From JAFDVL01 sp031409955 (GTDB lineage: Bacteria; Acidobacteriota; Blastocatellia; RBC074): a DNA stretch of 64,000 nt. A program made the position numbers and the translations under genes. Below, one piece after another: positions 24,031 to 31,937 of this stretch; the stretch's first letter is position 1, and each line of letters opens with the position of its first letter. The stretch spans positions 4,383 through 68,382 of the forward strand of contig JANNYF010000346.1 of assembly GCA_031409955.1 (NCBI GenBank), given 5' to 3'. The notes under the pieces are model-generated. The model was not told the origin of the DNA and did not search any database. It saw only the letters and a list, made by a program, of their open reading frames with translations.

Positions 24031-24566
24031 TTGATTTTCCTTTCGATGGGTTGAGAACGTGATGCCGATTGACGACGAGAAGAGGGGCGAAACGTCAGTT
24101 CCGGGTAGCTGGTTTGCTCATCTTTTCGTCGCATAAAAGTGATTCCGCGTGCTTCGCCGATAACGATTTCTGCGGTGGTATAAATTTCGCAGCCGTTGAC
24201 TAAATGCCCGCCAATCGTTTTGCCTGTGCCATCAGAAATTGAGATGTGCAAATGCGGGCCATCCTGCGAAAGCGTGCCGACTAACGAAACGATTTCAAAT
24301 TTATCTTCCCACGTGATGGCGTCGCTTTTATTGGCCAGACGCAAGGAAGCTTTTTGCAAGCTGCCGACTGCCGTAATGATGAAGCCGGACTGGAGCTTTT
24401 GTTCCTTCGTGAATTGCTCTAACTGTGTGCGCAAATCTTGCCCGGGTTTGAGCCGTAAGGTCCACAACCTTACGCGCGAAGTTTGAGCTTGTTCACGCGA
24501 ATGTGTCACGGATTTGTGCTGTGCCTGCGCCATCGCCGCGACTGAGAGCAAAATGATGGGGAGCAA
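24027..24566 (-). CDS. Exported PPC/DUF296-domain protein
   Basis: About 179 residues from a TTG at 24566. A short hydrophobic leader (LPIILLSVAAMAQAQ) is followed by a plants-and-prokaryotes-conserved (PPC, DUF296) domain, VRLWTLRLKPGQDLRTQLEQF, GFIITAVGSLQKASLRLA, LVGTLSQDGPHLHISISDGTG and GHLVNGCEIYTTAEIVIGE. The His-x-His metal-binding motif (HLHIS) is present. PPC domains occur in AT-hook proteins and as stand-alone exported proteins of unknown role. The leader overlaps the 3' end of the TlpA-like gene by about 60 nt in another frame. The start is uncertain: an unusual TTG, or a small indel that fused or split the two genes. Confidence 0.75.
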   Translation of the reverse strand: MLPIILLSVAAMAQAQHKSVTHSREQAQTSRVRLWTLRLKPGQDLRTQLEQFTKEQKLQSGFIITAVGSLQKASLRLANKSDAITWEDKFEIVSLVGTLSQDGPHLHISISDGTGKTIGGHLVNGCEIYTTAEIVIGEARGITFMRRKDEQTSYPELTFRPSSRRQSASRSQPIERKIK

Positions 24567-25024
24567 AAGATCCCCAACACGCGATTGAGCGCCGCGCCCA
24601 ACAGCGCCGTGCCGCGTTCGCCTGCCGCAAAGCTTTTCAATTTGCCTTCCGCATCGAACAAATAATAGGCCGGGACAAAGCCTTGCTCATTCTGAAACGC
24701 GTCGCGCAGTTTGTGCAAATTGTCTATCGCGCGCGGTTCGGTGATGTCGTAAGTGGTGACGGCTTCGCGCACGGCTTCCAGATTTGTATCGGCTTCGTAA
24801 CGCGGCATGTGAACGGCGATAACGCGCAATCCGGCGTCTTCGAATTGATCACGCCATTCGTGAACTTTGGGCATGTTTTCTTTGCAGATGCCGCAACTGA
24901 CCGCCCAGAAATGGACGAGTGTCGGTTGGCCTGTCGCGGCGGCAGCCGCTTCGTCCGCATTGCTGGTCAGCCACTCAGTTGCGCCTGTCAGTTCCGGCAG
25001 CGGCGTTCCAATTCGCATTGGCAT
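24506..25024 (-). CDS. TlpA/ResA-like thioredoxin-fold protein
   Basis: A 172-residue protein with a thioredoxin fold: PTLVHFWAVSCGICKENMPKVHEW holds the CxxC active site (CGIC, about 44-47), followed by LRVIAVHMPRYEADTN and FVPAYYLFDAEGKLKSF with the cis-Pro region. No signal peptide is visible, so it is probably cytoplasmic unless the start is wrong. The last 25 residues (FCSPSFCSQSRRWRRHSTNP) are unlike the family and overlap the next gene's leader, so the natural C-terminus may be a few residues after NRVLG. First gene of the 25.0-22.6 kb operon; a likely electron donor to the peroxidase downstream (inference). Confidence 0.8.
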   Translation of the reverse strand: MPMRIGTPLPELTGATEWLTSNADEAAAAATGQPTLVHFWAVSCGICKENMPKVHEWRDQFEDAGLRVIAVHMPRYEADTNLEAVREAVTTYDITEPRAIDNLHKLRDAFQNEQGFVPAYYLFDAEGKLKSFAAGERGTALLGAALNRVLGIFCSPSFCSQSRRWRRHSTNP

Positions 25025-25108
25025 AGAAAATCCCGTTTGTGAAAAACGCCATCAACGGTCTCTGTCTTTTACCGCTGACTGAAATCGTTGATGGCTTGAA
25101 GTATGGGA

Positions 25109-25143
25109 TAAAAAATGAACCTGAACGCTTGTTCAGGTTTTTA
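25109..25143. terminator. Bidirectional rho-independent terminator
   Basis: A perfect 9-bp stem AACCTGAAC/GTTCAGGTT (25118-25126, 25131-25139) with a 4-nt loop. On the minus strand it is followed by a T-rich run (TTTTTTA), suiting the end of ahpC; on the plus strand by TTT. Confidence 0.75.
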
Positions 25144-25171
25144 GCGCAGCGGATAACCGCCCGCTAAACTT

Positions 25172-25726
25172 TTAGCCGATCTTGAGTGTTTCCTGTCCCG
25201 GACGCCACTCGGCCTGGCACAGGCCGCCGGTTTGCAAGGCTTGAATCACGCGCAACGTTTCTTCGACGGAACGCCCAATGTTTAGATCGTGAACCACCGA
25301 ATAGCGCAACACGCCTTCGGGATCAATCACGAACAGACCGCGCAACGCGATGCCGCGCCCTGCAATCAACACGCCGTAGTTGTCGGCCATTTCTTTGGTG
25401 ATGTCGGACGCGAGCGGGTATTTCAATCCTGCAACGCCGCCCTTGTCACGCGGCGCTTGCAACCACGCGCGATGCGAAAATACGGAGTCGGTCGAGACGC
25501 CAATGACCTCGGCGCCGATGCCTTCAAATTGGTCGTACTGATCGCTGAACGCGGTCAGTTCGGTGGGGCAGACAAACGTGAAATCCAGCGGGTAGAATAA
25601 CAACACGACCCATTTCCTCTGGTAATCGGCAAGCTTCACATTCTCGCCCAGCGTCTGAATATTTTTCGTGGACGGCAAATTAAAGTCGGGCGCTGGTTGG
25701 CCGACTTTGGCTGTAGCTGTAGACAT
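25172..25726 (-). CDS. ahpC: Typical 2-Cys peroxiredoxin (AhpC/Prx1 class)
   Basis: A 184-residue cytosolic peroxidase that reduces H2O2, organic peroxides or peroxynitrite. FYPLDFTFVCPTELTAFSDQYDQF holds the peroxidatic Cys in the PxxxT/SxxC motif, and GGLCQAEWRPGQETL holds the resolving Cys near residue 172. GVSTDSVFSHRAWLQAP is also typical. The start at 25726 was chosen because GAGAGAA precedes it and an upstream codon at 25774 would add an atypical 16-residue head. It is monocistronic, with its own terminator, and adjoins the TlpA/GPx operon on the same strand, forming a peroxide-defence neighbourhood. No ahpF is in the window; AhpD-like proteins are encoded at 13.6-15.4 kb. Confidence 0.93.
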   Translation of the reverse strand: MSTATAKVGQPAPDFNLPSTKNIQTLGENVKLADYQRKWVVLLFYPLDFTFVCPTELTAFSDQYDQFEGIGAEVIGVSTDSVFSHRAWLQAPRDKGGVAGLKYPLASDITKEMADNYGVLIAGRGIALRGLFVIDPEGVLRYSVVHDLNIGRSVEETLRVIQALQTGGLCQAEWRPGQETLKIG

Positions 25727-25830
25727 AACGATGTTCTCTCCATTCGTAAAAATTGAAATTGTCGGATAGCGCACTGATCCGCGAGCAACGCCAGATAGTT
25801 TTTTTGATCCTTAACTAAAAACTTATACCT

Positions 25831-25868
25831 GACTTAGCTGAAGGTTATAGTTAGAACGAGTCTAAGTC
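25831..25868. promoter_or_regulatory. Inverted repeat GACTTAG-N24-CTAAGTC upstream of ahpC
   Basis: Two perfect 7-nt half-sites in inverted orientation, 25831-25837 and 25862-25868, lie about 105-140 nt upstream of the ahpC ATG and in the divergent region before the 26080 gene. They could be an operator for a peroxide or redox regulator, but the match to any named box is not convincing. Confidence 0.35.
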
Positions 25869-25932
25869 AACCGCCGACCTGGGGGCGCAGAAGCGCCGCA
25901 TCGCAACGCCAGAAAAGCCGCGCTGTTCCCTC

Positions 25933-26002
25933 CAACTAAAGTTTGATGCGCCGTTCCACCTCCGGTTCCAAGACAGCTTGGAAAGGTGTGTGATAGGCTG
26001 CG
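25933..26002 (+). promoter_or_regulatory. Conserved 70-nt promoter element, copy B
   Basis: CAACTAAAGTTTGATGCGCC, TTCCACCTCCGG, TTCCAAGACA and TGTGATAGGCTGCG occur in the same order and spacing as in copies A (18755-18824) and C (31820-31889). It precedes the exported protein at 26080 with a leader of about 75 nt. Confidence 0.65.
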
Positions 26003-26079
26003 CGTCTCCTCAATACTCAGAAGCGTTAGGTCCAGATTTTCATGGTTGGATTTCCTGGTTCGAGAGGGTTGGCAAGCAA

Positions 26080-26601
26080 ATGAATACGCAGCAAAAAATT
26101 ATTCTAGTTGGTTTGGTTTTGCTCCTGGCGGTTGGCGCTTTGGCGGCGCAGGGGAAATGGCGCGCCGCGACCGAGAAAGAGCTTGCCGCCTTGCTCCCGG
26201 CGCGTGCGCCCGTGGAAAAAGAGCAGATTGAAACAGACCTGCGAACGGCTTCCGGCGTCACCAATGGCAAGGGGAAGTTCTTTGCTGCGATTGTGATTAT
26301 TACTACTGGGTATGCTGCCGAAGGGAAGTACTCATACTTTCTGACGACCCAGGTTCCGGTCAAGATCGGCGACTTCACGCTTCAGCCGGGCGAGTATGTC
26401 TTTGGGCAACGAAGAATTGACACCACTACGATTGAAGTCAAATTTCACCAAGCTGCTTCGGGCCAGCAGCTTGGTATTGTCAAAGCCCAACGCGGCGAGA
26501 CACGCGGCGCGATCCGGTCAATCCTGATTGCTCCACCCAAAGGCGGCACGGGGAGCTTTTCTTTGGGGCGATTTGTTTTTCCATACACCATCTCCGAATA
26601 A
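26080..26601 (+). CDS. Small exported protein of unknown function
   Basis: 173 residues from the ATG at 26080, with a signal peptide or membrane anchor (KIILVGLVLLLAVGALAAQGK). A beta-rich domain follows (YFLTTQVPVKIGDFTLQPGEYVFG, IEVKFHQAASGQQLGIVKAQRG, SFSLGRFVFPYTI). The pattern PVKIGDFTLQPGEYVFG resembles small acidobacterial secreted domains in which a product is kept at or built to a strand-turn GEY motif, but no named family is certain. An in-frame start at 25978 lies inside the promoter element and was rejected. It is preceded by the same promoter element as the TonB receptor and CRTAC1 genes, so it may belong to the same regulon. Confidence 0.65.
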   Translation: MNTQQKIILVGLVLLLAVGALAAQGKWRAATEKELAALLPARAPVEKEQIETDLRTASGVTNGKGKFFAAIVIITTGYAAEGKYSYFLTTQVPVKIGDFTLQPGEYVFGQRRIDTTTIEVKFHQAASGQQLGIVKAQRGETRGAIRSILIAPPKGGTGSFSLGRFVFPYTISE

Positions 26602-26771
26602 GCTTTGCTGGGTAAATTTATTGAGCTAAAGGGCGGCAGCGGTCTCACCATCAATTCGGAAGAAGCTCAGCACAAGCTGAGCACAATAATAAACGCTTCT
26701 CTCATTCCCTCCGTCTCTCTTTCTCCTCTGCGTACCTTTGTGAGTCCTCTGTGGTGAATGAAATATTTTCT

Positions 26772-28043
26772 ATGCAAACCACCCACGCCGTTTCAGCACA
26801 ATCAATCAACACGGCGACGCAGCGTTCGGCCTGGTTGGTGGTTGGCGTTTCGTCCATCGGCCTGTTTTTTCATTTCGGTTCCTTATTGGTCAATACGTTT
26901 GGCGTGTTTCTGACCACCCTGTGCGAGGAATTCCAGTGGTCGCGCACCCAGGTTTCATTGGCCTTTACCTTAGCGACGCTCACCGCGATGTTGACGATGC
27001 CGCTGACCGGATGGCTGACGGATCGGTTGGGTGCGCGTCGCCCGATTTTACTTTGCACGACGTTGTTCGGCCTGTTCTTTGCGGGGCTTTCCTTGCTGAC
27101 CGGGCAGTTGTGGCAATTGTATGCGCTATTCCTGTTGCTCGGTTTGGTCGGGCCGGGAACTTCGGCGGTTCCGCACGCGAGCTTAATCACCCGCTGGTTC
27201 ACGACGCGGCGCGGGCTGGCGTTGGGCGTAGCGATGTGTGGCACGGCACTGGGCGGCGTCATCTGGCCTTCGGCCACGCAAAAGCTGCTGGAGCAATTCA
27301 ACTGGCGTGTGGTGTATGCCGTGCTGGGCGGAGCCGTGTTGTTGATTGCCGTGCCGTTGTTGCTGGCGTTTCTGAAAGAACCACCGCGCCCACCACTTGC
27401 GCAAGAAAATGGATCGCCTCAACCAGCCGATGGATTGAGCCGCGCGGAGGCTTTACGCAGCGGCGTTTTGTGGTTGCTGATCGTGGTATTCTTTATCATT
27501 TCTGCTGCGATTCAAGCCTGCATGATTCACTTAGTACCGCTGCTGAAAGATCGCGGGATGACGCCCGCCAAAGCTGCCTTCGCCGCTTCGTTGCTGGGCA
27601 TGGCGGGGATGATGGGGCGGTTGGGCACAGGTTATTTGCTGGATGTGCTGTCTTCGACACGCGTTCCGGTGCTGGCGTTTTGTTCGGTCGCCGCTGGTAT
27701 TTTCCTGTTATTTATTGGCGGTGGGCAGGTGAGTTCGTATCTGGCGGCAATGCTGATTGGCTTTGGGTACGGCGCGGAATCGGCCACGATCCCGTATTTG
27801 GTGGGGCGGTATTTTGGGCTGAAATCTTTTGGCGAACTCTATAGTTACTTGTTTATTACGGTGCCGCTCGGAGGTGCGCTCGGCCCGGCCCTGATGGGCG
27901 CGGCATTTGATCGGATGGGGTCATATCAAGGAGCGTTGTTGCTCTGTGGCGGCGCGACTGTTGTAGCCGCTTTGTTCTTGCTTCTGCTGGGAGTCTATCC
28001 GGCGTTTATTGCTGAACCAAAATCCAAAGATCAACAGTCGTGA
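26772..28043 (+). CDS. Major facilitator superfamily transporter (OFA-like/monocarboxylate branch)
   Basis: A 423-residue inner-membrane carrier with 12 predicted helices in two halves. GWLTDRLGARRPILL is the signature loop between helices 2 and 3. SLITRWFTTRRGLALGVAMCGTALGG is the helix 4-5 motif of the oxalate/formate and monocarboxylate group, repeated as MGRLGTGYLLDVLSSTRVP in the second half. The ATG at 26772 was preferred over the GTG at 26751. The substrate is not assignable; a monocarboxylate is the best guess. It lies between the exported protein and the histidine kinase, with its own spacing of about 170 bp upstream. Confidence 0.87.
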   Translation: MQTTHAVSAQSINTATQRSAWLVVGVSSIGLFFHFGSLLVNTFGVFLTTLCEEFQWSRTQVSLAFTLATLTAMLTMPLTGWLTDRLGARRPILLCTTLFGLFFAGLSLLTGQLWQLYALFLLLGLVGPGTSAVPHASLITRWFTTRRGLALGVAMCGTALGGVIWPSATQKLLEQFNWRVVYAVLGGAVLLIAVPLLLAFLKEPPRPPLAQENGSPQPADGLSRAEALRSGVLWLLIVVFFIISAAIQACMIHLVPLLKDRGMTPAKAAFAASLLGMAGMMGRLGTGYLLDVLSSTRVPVLAFCSVAAGIFLLFIGGGQVSSYLAAMLIGFGYGAESATIPYLVGRYFGLKSFGELYSYLFITVPLGGALGPALMGAAFDRMGSYQGALLLCGGATVVAALFLLLLGVYPAFIAEPKSKDQQS

Positions 28044-28087
28044 GGTTATGGCAAGGAAGACGCTGAGGCTTCTTGGGGGAAGCCTGT

Positions 28088-28093
28088 TATAAT
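28088..28093 (+). promoter_or_regulatory. Possible -10 element of the propeller kinase operon
   Basis: A perfect TATAAT lies 44 nt before the ATG at 28137. No good TTGACA is at the right distance, so a regulated promoter is possible. Confidence 0.4.
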
Positions 28094-28136
28094 TTGAACG
28101 CTGCAAGTTCCTTCGTGAATTCGGTTTTGGGCAAGG

Positions 28137-31094
28137 ATGTCATCTCGTTACCAACCCATTGTTGTGATCCTCGGTTTATGGCTGCTTATCGCTGCCCCCG
28201 CGCTTGACGCCCAACCGTGGCCTGGGCATCAAGCCTTCGCGCAATATGGACACGAGACCTGGCAAACGGAACAAGGCTTGCCGCAGAACACTGTGCAGGC
28301 AATATTGCAAACGCGCGATGGCTATTTGTGGATGGGGACGAAAGAAGGCTTGGCGCGTTTTGACGGCATTCGGTTCAGTATCTTCGACAAGCAAAACACA
28401 CCACAAATTCTAAATAACCAAATGCGCAGCCTGTATGAAGACCGCGAAGGGCGATTGTGGATTGCGACGCCGGGCGGATTGTTGATGTTCCAGCGCGGCG
28501 CGTTCACTTCCTACACGACGAAAGACGGACTTTCCAGTAACAACGTTTGGTCGGTGTATGAGGATCGCGCAGGCAGCCTTTGGATTGCGACCGTGAACGG
28601 GTTGAATCGGTTTCGTGATGGGAAGTTTACGGCGTACACAACACAGCAGGGATTATCCAACAACAGCATCGGAGTCGTGTTGGAAGACAACGACGGCGCG
28701 CTTTGGATTGGCACGGAAGGCGGATTGAATCGCTACAAAGACGGCGTGTTTACAGGCTACACAAAGCGTGATGGGTTAGCGGGCAATACCATCAAGACGC
28801 TCTGCGCGGATCAACAGGGGCGGTTGTGGATTGGGACAACCGAAGGGCTGAGCGTGTGGGCGAATAGCAAATTTGCCACGTATACGACGCGCGAAGGCTT
28901 GCCGCACAACCACGTCGAAGCCATCGCGGAAGATCAGGCCGGTGCGCTTTGGATCGGCACCGCACGCGGGTTGGCGCATTACCGCGACGGGAAGTTAGAG
29001 GCCGTCACAAGGCCGGACGGATTGACCGAAGCGGCGATTTTAGCTTTGCACAAAGACCGCGAAGGAAACCTCTGGATCGGCACCGAAGCCAATGGCCTCC
29101 ATCTGCTCAAAAGTAAAAAGGTCACGACGTTCACGACGCGCGATGGCTTGTCTGCGAATGTCGTGCGCTCCATTTTTGAAGATCGCAACGGCAAGCTTTG
29201 GGTTGGGACGCAAGAACGCGGGCTGAATCTTTTGAGCAAGGGGCAACTCAGCACTTTCGCCGCGCAGCAACGTTTGATGAACGACGATGTGATGACGATT
29301 TGTGATGATGCAGCAGGCAATCTGTGGCTGGGGACAACCGAAGGTTTGCGACGCATCAAGGCTGGAATCATCACGACTTTTACTGTGCGCGATGGGCTTT
29401 CCGATAATCACGTGCGGTCGCTGTACGCGAGTCGAGACGGCAGTCTGTGGATTGGCACGCGGCGCGGTCTGACGCAATTTCGCAACGGACAATTTACGCC
29501 GTACACAATGCTGGATGGGTTGCCGAGCGATTTGGTCGGCGCACTTTGCGAAGATCGGCAGGGCAATTTGTGGGTCGGTACGCTCGCCGGGTTGAGCCGC
29601 TTCAAGGATGAAAAATTTACGAACTACACGACCGCATCGGGATTGTCGAGCGAGGTTGTGATTTCACTTTATGAAGACGCAGCGGGCGCGTTGTGGATCG
29701 GCACACACGGCGGCGGATTGAATTATTTCAAGGATGGCAAGTTCTCACACTTCACAACTAAAGACGGATTGCCCGATGATGTGATTTATCAAATCCTGGA
29801 AGATGAACAAAATTATTTATGGATGAGCAGCAACAAAGGCATCATCCGCGTCAATCGGCAGGAGTTGGAAACGCGCACGAATCAAAGGCTGCAAAGCGTC
29901 GTTACCTTTGGCACTGCGGATGGCATGGAAACGCGCGAATGCAGCGGTGGCGGGCATCCTGCCGGATGGAAAACAGCGGACGGCAAGCTCTGGTTTGCGA
30001 CCATCAAAGGCGTCGCTATGATTGATCCCGCGCATCTGAAACTCAATCAACACGCGCCTCCTGTCGCCATTGAGCAGGTGGTGGTTGATGACAAAGTGAT
30101 TGCCACTGACACGCCGATCAAGCTCTCGCCAGAAAAGGCGCGCTTTGAGTTTTATTACACGGGTTTGAGCTTTATTGCACCGCAGAAGGTCACATTCAAA
30201 TACAAGCTGGAAGGCTTTGACAAAGACTGGATCGAAGCCGGAACGCGCCGCGTGGCGTGGTACACCAACATTCCGGCGGGGCGCTATCGCTTCGTGGTGA
30301 TGGCCTGCAACAACGATGGCGTGTGGAGCGAGGCGGCGGCTTCGGTGGAGTTTTTGCTGCAACCGCGCTTCTATCAAACGTGGTGGTTTTATGCGGTCTG
30401 TTTGCTGAGTCTGGGGCTGTGTGTTTGGTGGTGGTATCGCTTGCGCGTCAAACGATTGGAAGGTCAATTTGGTGCGATTCTGGCAGAACGAACACGCATC
30501 GCCCGCGAGATTCACGACACGTTGGCGCAAGGCTTCGCGGGTATTTCCGTGCAATTGGAGTTGGTGGCGCGAATGCTGACGATTGCGCCTCAATCCGCCA
30601 AACCGCATCTGGATCAGGCGCGGCAATTGGTGCGCAGCAGCTTGGACGAAGCGCGGCGTTCCGTGTGGGATTTGCGCTCACAAGCACTGGAGAGCAGCGA
30701 TTTACCGAGCGCGCTCAGCGAGACAGTCAAGCGATTGGTCGCAGACACATCAATTCAATCGCAGGTGCAAGTCAGCGGCACGTATCGGCAATTGAGCCGC
30801 ACGATTGAAGACCATCTGTTGCGCATCGGACAGGAAGCGATCACCAATGCCATCAAGCATGCACGTGCGCAAAATCTGCGCGTGGAATTGAATTATGTGG
30901 CCGAAAGTGTGAAGCTGCGCGTGCAAGATGATGGCTGTGGCTTTGATCCGCGTCACAGCCCCAATGGGCATTTTGGCTTGGTCGGAATGCGCGAACGTGT
31001 GGCACAAATCGGCGGACAGCTAATCGTCAATAGCCGTCAGAATGAAGGGACAGAAATCATTGTCGAGGTTCCGCTCTCAGGAAGAACAATATGA
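28137..31094 (+). CDS. Two-component sensor: propeller (reg_prop/Y_Y_Y) NarX-type histidine kinase
   Basis: A 985-residue membrane sensor. A signal peptide is followed by about 14 copies of the two-component-regulator propeller repeat (such as DGYLWMGTKEGLARFDG and GSLWIGTRRGLTQFRNG, about 40-620), which fold as two seven-bladed propellers in the periplasm. A Y_Y_Y immunoglobulin-like domain follows (FEFYYTGLSFIAPQKVTFKYKL, about 670-740), then one TM helix (TWWFYAVCLLSLGLCVWWWY, about 746-765). The cytoplasmic part is a HisKA_3 dimerisation domain with RIAREIHDTLAQGFAGI (phospho-His about 792) and an HATPase (ITNAIKHA, DDGCGFDP, GLVGMRERVAQIGG). It forms an operon with the response regulator, overlapping by ATGA. 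Such sensors often detect extracellular carbohydrates (inference). Confidence 0.93.
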   Translation: MSSRYQPIVVILGLWLLIAAPALDAQPWPGHQAFAQYGHETWQTEQGLPQNTVQAILQTRDGYLWMGTKEGLARFDGIRFSIFDKQNTPQILNNQMRSLYEDREGRLWIATPGGLLMFQRGAFTSYTTKDGLSSNNVWSVYEDRAGSLWIATVNGLNRFRDGKFTAYTTQQGLSNNSIGVVLEDNDGALWIGTEGGLNRYKDGVFTGYTKRDGLAGNTIKTLCADQQGRLWIGTTEGLSVWANSKFATYTTREGLPHNHVEAIAEDQAGALWIGTARGLAHYRDGKLEAVTRPDGLTEAAILALHKDREGNLWIGTEANGLHLLKSKKVTTFTTRDGLSANVVRSIFEDRNGKLWVGTQERGLNLLSKGQLSTFAAQQRLMNDDVMTICDDAAGNLWLGTTEGLRRIKAGIITTFTVRDGLSDNHVRSLYASRDGSLWIGTRRGLTQFRNGQFTPYTMLDGLPSDLVGALCEDRQGNLWVGTLAGLSRFKDEKFTNYTTASGLSSEVVISLYEDAAGALWIGTHGGGLNYFKDGKFSHFTTKDGLPDDVIYQILEDEQNYLWMSSNKGIIRVNRQELETRTNQRLQSVVTFGTADGMETRECSGGGHPAGWKTADGKLWFATIKGVAMIDPAHLKLNQHAPPVAIEQVVVDDKVIATDTPIKLSPEKARFEFYYTGLSFIAPQKVTFKYKLEGFDKDWIEAGTRRVAWYTNIPAGRYRFVVMACNNDGVWSEAAASVEFLLQPRFYQTWWFYAVCLLSLGLCVWWWYRLRVKRLEGQFGAILAERTRIAREIHDTLAQGFAGISVQLELVARMLTIAPQSAKPHLDQARQLVRSSLDEARRSVWDLRSQALESSDLPSALSETVKRLVADTSIQSQVQVSGTYRQLSRTIEDHLLRIGQEAITNAIKHARAQNLRVELNYVAESVKLRVQDDGCGFDPRHSPNGHFGLVGMRERVAQIGGQLIVNSRQNEGTEIIVEVPLSGRTI

Positions 31095-31729
31095 CTACAA
31101 ACTCTGCGCCATCCATTCACGTCATGATTGTGGACGACCACCAAATCGTGCGGCAAGGCTTGGTCGCGCTCATCAACACCGAACCGGGTTTGACCGTGAT
31201 AGCTGAAGGCGCGGATGGGCAGCAGGCGGTTGAGCTGTTTCGGCAGCATCAACCCGATGTGACGCTGATGGATTTGCGCATGCCGGTGCTGAGCGGCGTT
31301 GAAGCGACGAAAGCGATTCGGCAAGACTTTCCCAAGGCTCGCATCATCGTGCTGACGACGTTTGATGGCGACGAAGATATTTATCGCGCGTTGCAGGCGG
31401 GTGCGCAAAGCTACCTGCTAAAAGGCGTCTCGTTTGAAGAATTGACCGAAGCCATTCGCACCGTGCATGCAGGCCAGCGCCGCATTCCTGCTGCGGTGGC
31501 CGAACGCTTAGCCGAACGAATGGCAGGCGAAGAATTGACGGCGCGCGAGCGGCAGGTTTTGGAATTGATCGTGCGCGGCAATAGCAACAAGGAGATTGGG
31601 GCGGCGCTGTCCATTTCCGAAGCAACCGTCAAATCGCACATCAATTCGCTGCTCAGCAAATTGGGCGTGGCGGATCGCACGCAAGCTGCGACAATGGCGT
31701 TGCAACGGGGGCTGGTGCATTTGGATTAG
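31091..31729 (+). CDS. NarL/FixJ-family response regulator
   Basis: A 212-residue DNA-binding partner of the propeller kinase. The receiver domain (about 8-125) has acidic residues in MIVDDHQIV, the phospho-acceptor Asp in VTLMDLRMPVLSG (about 60), and the conserved Thr and Lys in VLTTFDGDEDIY and YLLKGVS. The LuxR-type helix-turn-helix is at the C-terminus: ELTARERQVLELIVRGNSNKEIGA and SEATVKSHINSLLSKLGV (about 143-200). Its ATG overlaps the kinase TGA, so production is coupled. Targets are unknown; the nearby CRTAC1-cytochrome genes and the three-copy promoter element are candidates. Confidence 0.93.
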   Translation: MTTNSAPSIHVMIVDDHQIVRQGLVALINTEPGLTVIAEGADGQQAVELFRQHQPDVTLMDLRMPVLSGVEATKAIRQDFPKARIIVLTTFDGDEDIYRALQAGAQSYLLKGVSFEELTEAIRTVHAGQRRIPAAVAERLAERMAGEELTARERQVLELIVRGNSNKEIGAALSISEATVKSHINSLLSKLGVADRTQAATMALQRGLVHLD

Positions 31730-31733
31730 GCAC

Positions 31734-31812
31734 TGGTACGGTACGGCGAGCGGTAGCGACCTGATGACAATCAGCGCATCCACCAAATCGCTACCGCTCC
31801 TCGTACTGTACC
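31734..31812. repeat. Intergenic palindrome with ggtacggtacggcgagcggt arms
   Basis: Arms 31734-31759 and 31788-31812 are inverted copies with few mismatches and a loop of about 28 nt. It lies after the response regulator, where it could terminate transcription, and directly before promoter element C. Confidence 0.65.
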
Positions 31813-31819
31813 GATTCTC

Positions 31820-31889
31820 CAACCAAAGTCTGACTTGCCGCTCCATCTTTGGGGCTACGACAATCGCGCGGCGCGTGTGATAAGCTCCG
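31820..31889 (+). promoter_or_regulatory. Conserved 70-nt promoter element, copy C (upstream of CRTAC1 gene)
   Basis: CAACCAAAGTCTGAC, GCCGCTCCATCT, CTACGACA and GTGTGATAAGCTCCG match copies A and B in order and spacing, and TAAGCT corresponds to TAGGCT in the others. It ends about 48 nt before the ATG at 31938. Confidence 0.65.
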
Positions 31890-31937
31890 CGCCTCATTTC
31901 GTTCCAAATCATCAATCGCAGAACAGGGATTCATCAC

